Shown: piece after piece, positions 58,385 through 64,000 of the stretch | Layout: the number at the start of each line of letters is the position of its first letter | How positions within the stretch are numbered: position 1 is the stretch's first letter | Assembly (NCBI GenBank): GCA_963930655.1 | Contig: OZ005618.1 | Location: forward strand, 16,767,001 to 16,831,000 | Length of the DNA stretch: 64,000 bases | Source of the DNA: Myrica gale | Taxonomy: Eukaryota > Streptophyta > Magnoliopsida > Fagales > Myricaceae | Direction: 5' to 3' | Notes under the pieces: generated by a model | The model's input: the letters and a program-made list of their open reading frames with translations, nothing else | Databases searched by the model: none | Told to the model about the DNA's origin: nothing | Translations under genes and position numbers: made by a program

Positions 58385-58490
58385 CTCATAAATCCTCTTT
58401 AATTCCATGTATGTCAAGCTGGCCCTTATAAATGCCAGAGCAACAAGCTTCTGCAGAAGGGAGCTACTAGAAATTTTCTTCTGTATCCCA
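58385..58490 (-). pseudogene. Exon-like block inside the Pack-hAT, unassigned
   Basis: Flanked by a TTTTGCAG acceptor and a GAG/GTTTG donor, it encodes about 35 residues: GIQKKISSSSLLQKLVALAF, then IRASLTYMELKRIYE. It does not continue the RAD9 frame. I do not recognise the gene. Confidence 0.35.
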
Positions 58491-59089
58491 CTGCAAAAGG
58501 AACAAATAATTAGAAGGAGTGCTCTTTTTCAATGGAGGAAGCCATTGAAGATTTGAGCCAAAACCTGAAATTACTGCTATGATCTTTAGAACAGACAAGG
58601 TAATATGTCATTTCTTTGGCTAACATATGCTCTTTGTGATGTATGTTAAAACATAAAGAAACCGATTTCTCCCATAGAAGAAAAAATTTCATGCAGTTTC
58701 TAGGATGACTAATATGAGCCAGGGCCTCTTTCGTATCAACTAAATAGGGCAAATACTCATTAGTCATGAAGACATACAGAAGCTACATTAACCAACCATA
58801 TGCCTGTTGCATTAATGTCATTCTAGTAAAGGAGTTGACACTATCTCTCAATTTGTCCCATTCTCAAAGAGTTCTCATAACACACCATAGAGATTAGTTG
58901 CTTCCTAAGCATACACTGATTGCATTCCCCTGTGGTAGAAACAAACTGCTCCCTTACTGTTTATAATCAACAATCTGGCAAATATAAGATCGCCCCATAT
59001 TACACACGTATCAGCACCTGTCATTGCTTCCTAGCTATTAGGTCTGCATCTCTCCATCTAATACGGAGATATGTGGGAGAGTAAATTAC

Positions 59090-59398
59090 CACTATAGCAT
59101 TCCAATGTCCATTGCACTTTTGATGCGTCGGGATCAGGCAACTTCATGCTCGAATTATCAATACTTGCAACAGGTGCCCTAAGAACAGCGCAAATATCCT
59201 GAAGATGGCAAGTCAGTAAGAATACTAAGTGATAAAGTCCCACTGAGATTTCTAAAATGGTGAAAGAATATACCTTACCTTCAAAAGGACACTGCATTTA
59301 ACTTGGTTACTAGAAACTGTACACGTGTCAAACAAATCGAGCTTAAACGTAATTAACTGATAGGCAGATCGTGATGAATTCAGCGTATGAAAAGCAAG
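59090..59398 (-). pseudogene. RAD9: RAD9 checkpoint protein, two captured exons
   Basis: Exon 59398-59279 encodes LAFHTLNSSRSAYQLITFKL, then DLFDTCTVSSNQVKCSVLLK, with AG before and GTAAGG after it. After an 80-bp intron (59278-59199, GT-AG), exon 59198-59090 encodes DICAVLRAPVASIDNSSMKL, then PDPDASKVQWTLECYSG, and ends at a GTAATT donor. These match, from memory of plant RAD9, the second and third exons, part of the PCNA-like fold of the 9-1-1 DNA-damage clamp. The first exon (MEF... start) and everything after ECYSG are missing within the element, so no RAD9 function can be expected. The frame and splice sites are intact, which suggests recent capture or constraint. Confidence 0.85.
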
Positions 59399-59550
59399 CT
59401 GCCAGTGGAAAAACAGTAATCAAACAAATCAGTGGGTCTGTAAAAAATAATAGCATCTATAAAGAAAATTCTTGAAATTGAGTGGGGGACTCAGATTTGA
59501 ACCTAAGAGACTTACTACAAAAGGGAAAAGCCAAGAGATACCTATAATTA

Positions 59551-59616
59551 ATCGTTCGCTGGAGCTCCTGCAGCGCTTGGGGCCGACGAGCTAGGACCTC
59601 CGAATGGTGCGTTCAT
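59551..59616 (-). pseudogene. CNOT9/RCD1-like (CCR4-NOT subunit) N-terminal fragment
   Basis: From the ATG at 59616 the minus strand reads MNAPFGGPSSSAPSAAGAPA, then ND and a stop. Plant CNOT9/RCD1-like proteins carry an N-terminal 'SMNAPFGGPS..APAGAPANKDRKMASAEQL' region, and the codon context before the ATG (PPSHS) fits the preceding 'PQSLS'. The match ends exactly at AN, after which the sequence diverges, so only a first-exon scrap was captured. The upstream G/C-rich sequence to 59760 may be its promoter and leader. The assignment is from memory and the stretch is short and low in complexity. Confidence 0.55.
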
Positions 59617-59989
59617 GGAGTGTGAGGGGGGGGAGGGGTTTTAGGCCCGGGGAGGCGTGACCGGCGAAGGGTGGGGGAGGGGAGCGATTGGAAAGGGTGG
59701 GGAGGGAGAGAGAGGCTGTCGACAGGGTGGGTTAACTGAAGCTCGACGATGAGGGGGGAGGGGTGTTAGGGTTATAAACGACGAAAAAACGTCGTTTAAA
59801 AAAAAAGAATCCGGTTTCCGGTACCCGGGAACCCGGTGCCGGTAAACCGGAAACCGGGAAAACCACCGGGTTTTCCAAATAGCAAGCCACCGGCACCGGC
59901 ACCGGTGAGGCCGGGTACCGGCAACCCGGTGCCGGTGCCACCGGATTTTACCGGTGGGGCTGAACAGCCCTAATTGCTATAATTTAATG

Positions 59990-61105
59990 AAGAATGAAAA
60001 CACTTATATCTCAACCATGAATTTCACTTTTCACTCTTCTTTTCATTTAATCTAGCATCTTATTCTCGTCCTTCTTACTGTTTCTAACTAGCCTTTTTTC
60101 CCTATTTTTTTCCCTCTCCCTTTTTCTTCTCTACTTGGCTCATTCTTCCCCTATTTATTCTCTTTTTTTCTTTTTCGTAAAACACACTCTTTCTACCTCT
60201 CTTTTATTTTTCTAGCAACACTTTTTGTCCTCTTATTTTTCTCTCTCTTTACTCTCCTATATTTTAACCTAGACGCACCTTGTCTTCTCTATATTACCCT
60301 CCTTTTTTCTTTCACCTCTTGACCAAACAAACCCTAAACTTTCTCACCTATTTTATTTTTCAGGAGCACCTCTCTCTCTCTTCTCTCTCCTCCATTATTT
60401 TCTCTTTGCAAAAACCATAGTTTTTCTCTCCTTCTCTTTATTCTATGCGCCACTCTCTTCTCTATCTTCTCCTATATTGTCTCTTAATTTGACCATATCT
60501 CTACTTTCTCTCTTTTCATTATTTTCAGTTTTTAGATTATTTTATTTTTAGTTTTTAGATTAGTTTCCTTTATCATATACTATTTCAATGTATTGTATTC
60601 CAATTACTTGGATTTAGATTTAAGCTTCTTACTATTTAATTTCTTGTAATTTCTATTTCACTTTTGGATTGTGTTTTCGTTGTTTTTTATTTTAACTTGA
60701 ATCTTGGGTTGTAATAAGACGATATATTTAATCCAATAATCTTGTGCTCTTTTTTATTCCTTGTCATTTAATTATTTTCACTTAAGTTCTGTCATTTAAT
60801 TTTAGCCCTTTACTTATTGTTATTTTTTCTGTCATTTAATTTTCGTTATTTATTTTTCTTCATTTACTTTAATGCATGTTATTTTCTTAGTTTACGTTTT
60901 GTGTTGTTTTTATTTCGTTTCAAACTCTCCAAAAATCTAAAAATATGGATCTGAACTGTGTTCAGTAAACATTTTTATTTTCTTCTTGTTTTTTAAGCAA
61001 GTTCGAAATTAATCTATTTTTCCTGCGGTGACGATCTGACCTTTTTAGGCTTATTATTACACAACATAACTACTATACTTGGGATAGCTTTTGCGCTGCT
61101 CATTT
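59990..61105 (+). mobile_element. Gypsy-like LTR, inverted homologue of 28375-29180
   Basis: The strongly pyrimidine-rich 60000-60500 stretch is followed by TCATTTAATT words, 'ttgggttgtaataagacgatat', 'ctgaactgtgttcagtaaac' and 'tcctgcggtgacgatctgacc...tacttgggatagc', the usual closing wording of plant Ty3/gypsy (Tat-type) LTRs. The hAT element at 57735 is inserted just upstream of it. Confidence 0.55.
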
Positions 61106-61109
61106 TAGA

Positions 61110-61752
61110 GTGAGTCAACCTTCACCACTGATCTCGAACACTGTCTGCCCTATGAAACTTGACATCCATTGCCACTAGCCACACAAACCATCTTAGGAAC
61201 CAACCCTTATGGTAAATCCTAAGACCTAAGCGGGTAAACTTGGTGTGATCAAAAGCCCTGATAAAAAGCTGAAGAACCAGTACAGTATCTTTCTAGTACA
61301 CTTTAGTTCGTATAGAGTAAACTACATAAACAATTACTGAGAGTAATGGACATGATGATTTTTTAGGCTTATTATCTGAAATATACAAAGGAACGTTAAA
61401 TGACAAAGAGGGAGGAAATGATTTTTATATCTTAGGCTTCTGAGGTGGCAATCACGAAGGCAATATTAATTTGGGGTGTTCCTAAAGTAGTTAGAAACTT
61501 TCAAGATAGGTTACGTAATTCTAAGTAAACCTCAAGCAAACTCCGAACGAACTTTGTCAACCTCAAAGTAATCAGTGCTCCAACTTCACGAGGACATACT
61601 GTAGGAGGAGTTCAATCAAACTACGGATGCTTCATGCACACTCATACACAGTTGAGAAGCTTGAACCATGCAGCTTTTTAATGTACTTGAATCTCCAGGA
61701 ATGAACAAGACACAATTACAACTATGAAGTTTTATCCTAACTAAATAACATC
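61110..61752 (-). mobile_element. SIRE-like copia LTR (3' LTR) next to a polypurine tract
   Basis: Read on the minus strand, GCCAAAAGGGAGATTG (61753-61770 region) is the polypurine tract typical of SIRE/Maximus copia elements and is followed by TGTAGATGTTATTTAG, an LTR-like start. The far end of the LTR is not clear. Confidence 0.5.
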
Positions 61753-62199
61753 TACAATCTCCCTTTTGGCAATTAACTTCATGACAAAACAAACCTAGCC
61801 TCTAAAGACATGAATTTTGTTGATCACCACCACAGAATCCATTCACAATGAGACAAACAACCTATACTAACATAGACTATACAACATTATTCCTGAGATT
61901 GTCAAACCAGCATAATACAATCTCAACAACATAAGAACTAATATAAACGTAATTTGTTTCGAGTTAATCAAATCACAACAATACAATAAGTACAATTGAA
62001 TAAGCTGTGAACCAAAAATTTCCAATCTCCCCTAGAGATAAGTAACTTCTATAGAGAGCTTCTCACCTTATCTCATAGCATGGCTTATACAAATTGTCAT
62101 AAGAAATAATCAATTTTTGCAAACTCACATCAGAAATGCTATAAAACAAAAATCCATCCGAAGACAGCAGCCAAACCCTAACCTCCCACTAAAAAATCA

Positions 62200-62740
62200 C
62201 CCAAAACTACTCCACTTTCATGTTAGGAAGTAGCCAAACCAGAGTCTAAAAATCATCTTCTTCATCAAAAGTGGCAGAGGCAACAACTTCTTCACCTTCC
62301 TTTTCTTCATCTTCTTCAACGACAGTAGCAAATGATTCCACATCCTTGTCAGCCCTAGTTGGTTATCCTTGTGCACCAGCTGTACTTGACTCATCATCTT
62401 TTTCAGCAATATTCAATTGCTTTCTAATGAGAGTCACATCAGCTACCCATTTTATCATATGCAATTTAAGAAACTCAATAGTAACAAGAATGGAAGATTG
62501 AATAGAAGTAGAGTTATTAGATCTCTCAATGAGAAACTTTAAAGCTTCAACCACGTAAGACAAACCAGAACTTAAAGGACCACAGAAAGGATCAATGGAA
62601 GAAGTGCTTTTCTTATGGCATTTATGGGATTTACTTTGAGTAACTACAACTGAACCAAAACCATTAGGAAGTTTCCTTCTAGCTTCTTTTCTAGGAATGG
62701 TAATACGGTTTGCAGCAAGGAATTTCATGATCAAACAAGA
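62200..62740 (-). pseudogene. Retroelement ORF fragment upstream of the SIRE-like LTR
   Basis: The minus strand has an open run KFLAANRITIPRKEARRKLP, CGPLSSGLSYVVEALKFLIE and IQSSILVTIEFLKLHMIKWV, a stop after STAGAQG, then an acidic tail (EEDEEKEGEEVV). I do not recognise a catalytic domain. Its position just before the polypurine tract and 3' LTR fits the extra, non-catalytic ORF that SIRE-type copia elements carry after pol. It is cut on the right by the CACTA element at 62809. Confidence 0.4.
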
Positions 62741-62808
62741 TAAGTCTTATTTTGTGGCATATCACCCTCACCTTTGTAGTTGTTATAAATGGATGTACTT
62801 AATTAACT

Positions 62809-64000
62809 CACTACAAAAAAGACCTTTAGCAGCGGTCTTTAGCATTTCACCCTCACCTTTTTTTGTTGCTTTAGCAGCAATTTTTTAATGGTAGTCGCGA
62901 CCGCTGCTATATGACCGTGTAGTAGGCTATAGCGGCGATTTTTACGACCGCCGCTATAGACCTAAACGCAATTCTATATTTTTTTTGTAGCGTATTGTGA
63001 AACATTGGCACAAATTTTTAGCATTGTTTTTGTGACCGCCGCTAAAGGTATGTGCCAACGTTTTTTTTTTTGTATGTGCCAGCATTTTTAAAACACCATG
63101 AATTTTTTCCTATATTTTCTAATAGATGCTTTTTTAATCGGTAATACAAATTTATTTTAATAATCATAATTTATTGGATCGATGTAAAAACTTAAATAAC
63201 AAGGATAATAAAATAAAATATACTACATCATTGATTAATAATATTTTACAACAGACACAAGAATCTCTACAAGTAATTTAAAAAGTAACAAATTTCTAAT
63301 ATAAGTATATGAGGAAAACAATTCTTAACACCATCAAAAGCTCAGCATCCAAACAAACTAACATTTTCTGCATTTTCACAAAATTTCTGCCTTTTAATCC
63401 TCTTTTTGCTATAAAATTGAGGGAAGACAAAAGTAAATGAAACCACGTGGATATTACAATCCAAATAGCTACTCAGAAGTTAAATATATCGGAAGTAGTT
63501 TTAATGAATCGGGCCTAATAGATTACAAGCAAAGACACTTTTTTTGCTCCTCTAGAAGCAAATACTCTCACGTCTAAAATTATTTCATATAAAAATAATA
63601 AAGATAGTATAGACACAAAAGGTAATAAATAGTCAAACATTGAAACAATCATAAGCAATTAAGTATCAAGTCAAAAGCCTTAACTTTGCATGATTGAAAC
63701 AGTCATTAAGCGAAGACAAATTGAAACCTTAAATGGCTAAATTGAAAAATTAAATTAAACTAAATAGTTTAAATTGCACATACTTGGAGTGGAGAGGCAG
63801 TCGACAGTGAGTACTGGTGGCTGGTGGACCGGTGGTGCTGGCCGGTGGGCAGCACCTGAGAGCAGAGGCGAGATGTGAGATTATTGCAAATAAAAAAAAA
63901 GAAGGGATAAATACACTTTGCCCCTTTATCTTTGGGGTCATTTACACTTTGCACTCCGATATATTATTTTTGACACATTTCGACGGTCAAAATCGGGTAC
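62809..64000. mobile_element. CACTA-like element, left end, continues beyond the window
   Basis: It begins CACTACAAAAAAGACC and continues with GCAGCGG / 'gaccgccgctatag' / 'agcggcgatttttacgaccgccgctata' inverted words (62825-63055), a common subterminal pattern of plant CACTA elements. The right end was not found before 64000, and another MITE-like piece lies at 63905. No coding sequence is seen. Confidence 0.6.
63905..64000. mobile_element. MITE end, cut by the window edge
   Basis: 'aaatacactttgcccctttatctttggggtcatttacactttgcactcc' followed by 'ttatttttgacacattt' repeats the wording of the MITEs at 6770-6960 and 46170-46520. Confidence 0.4.

Larger units (their letters stand above)
57735..59972. 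mobile_element. hAT element carrying host gene fragments (Pack-hAT), TSD ATTGCTAT
   Basis: The left end TAGGGCTGTACAACCCCGG and the inverted right end TAGGGCTGTTCAGCCCCAC match, and ATTGCTAT is repeated exactly at 57727-57734 and 59973-59980. The subterminal zones are rich in CCGGT/ACCGG words (57750-57860, 59805-59955), as in many hAT elements. No transposase is seen. On the minus strand are a CNOT9-like first coding segment (59551-59616), two RAD9 exons (59090-59398) and an unassigned exon-like block (58385-58490). On the plus strand a charged open frame at 58040-58174 ends EDQADRPAI. The host pieces keep splice sites, so capture of genomic (unspliced) DNA is the simplest reading. Confidence 0.9.

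Noticed and set aside
58510-58767. 85-codon minus-strand frame in the Pack-hAT
   Set aside because: No similarity I can recognise and no splice-site context; it may be intron sequence of a captured gene.
59490-59520. Words resembling a tRNA T-loop ('tttgaacc')
   Set aside because: No acceptor stem or anticodon arm could be folded around it.

Overview
This is plant nuclear DNA, most likely from a flowering plant. Genes have spliced introns, families are plant-specific (DRB double-stranded-RNA-binding protein, leucine-rich-repeat receptor-like proteins), and the AT-rich space between them is packed with plant transposons (CACTA, hAT, Mutator-like MITEs, Ty1/copia, Ty3/gypsy, LINE). I cannot name the species. 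There is no sign of bacterial or organellar DNA, and I recognised no tRNA or rRNA gene.

Only two genes look intact. The first is a five-exon DRB gene at 12127-15087 (+), with three double-stranded-RNA-binding domains and a conserved C-terminal block. The second is a single-exon receptor-like protein (RLP) gene at 42791-44950 (-), with signal peptide, LRRs, transmembrane segment and no kinase. The RLP gene lies between two wrecked relatives on the same strand: 37640-39635, which has lost its middle, and 46800-48775, which is split by a solo LTR. The three form the remains of a tandem RLP cluster.

Layout: 1-4059 is the 3' part of a CACTA element with transposase remnants. 4062-12126 is repeat-derived space with a polyA retroposon at 8782-9696. 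12127-15087 is the DRB gene. 15453-24800 holds LINE, copia and gypsy fragments and a CACTA fragment. 25655-26573 is a second truncated copy of the first CACTA family. 28375-30965 is gypsy-like repeat. 31062-36049 is a complete CACTA element with a 3-bp target duplication and a nested solo LTR. 37060-48775 is the RLP cluster with a second polyA retroposon at 41108-41914. 49370-49623 is a foldback MITE. 51829-53980 is an array of about 378-bp repeats. 54037-57000 holds an LTR fragment, a hAT element and two adjacent long-TIR MITEs. 57735-59972 is a hAT element carrying host gene pieces. 59990-64000 holds a gypsy-like repeat (inverted relative to 28375-29180), a SIRE-like copia end and the start of another CACTA element.

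The most unusual object is the hAT element at 57735-59972. It has an exact 8-bp target duplication and matching ends, and encloses two intact-looking exons of the checkpoint gene RAD9 next to the first coding segment of a CNOT9/RCD1-like gene, all on one strand. It looks like gene capture by a hAT transposon ('Pack-hAT') and could make a chimeric transcript. Target duplications read directly from the sequence also fix the borders of the complete CACTA element, one nested solo LTR (another is near-perfect), two retroposons, two hAT elements and one Mutator-like MITE.
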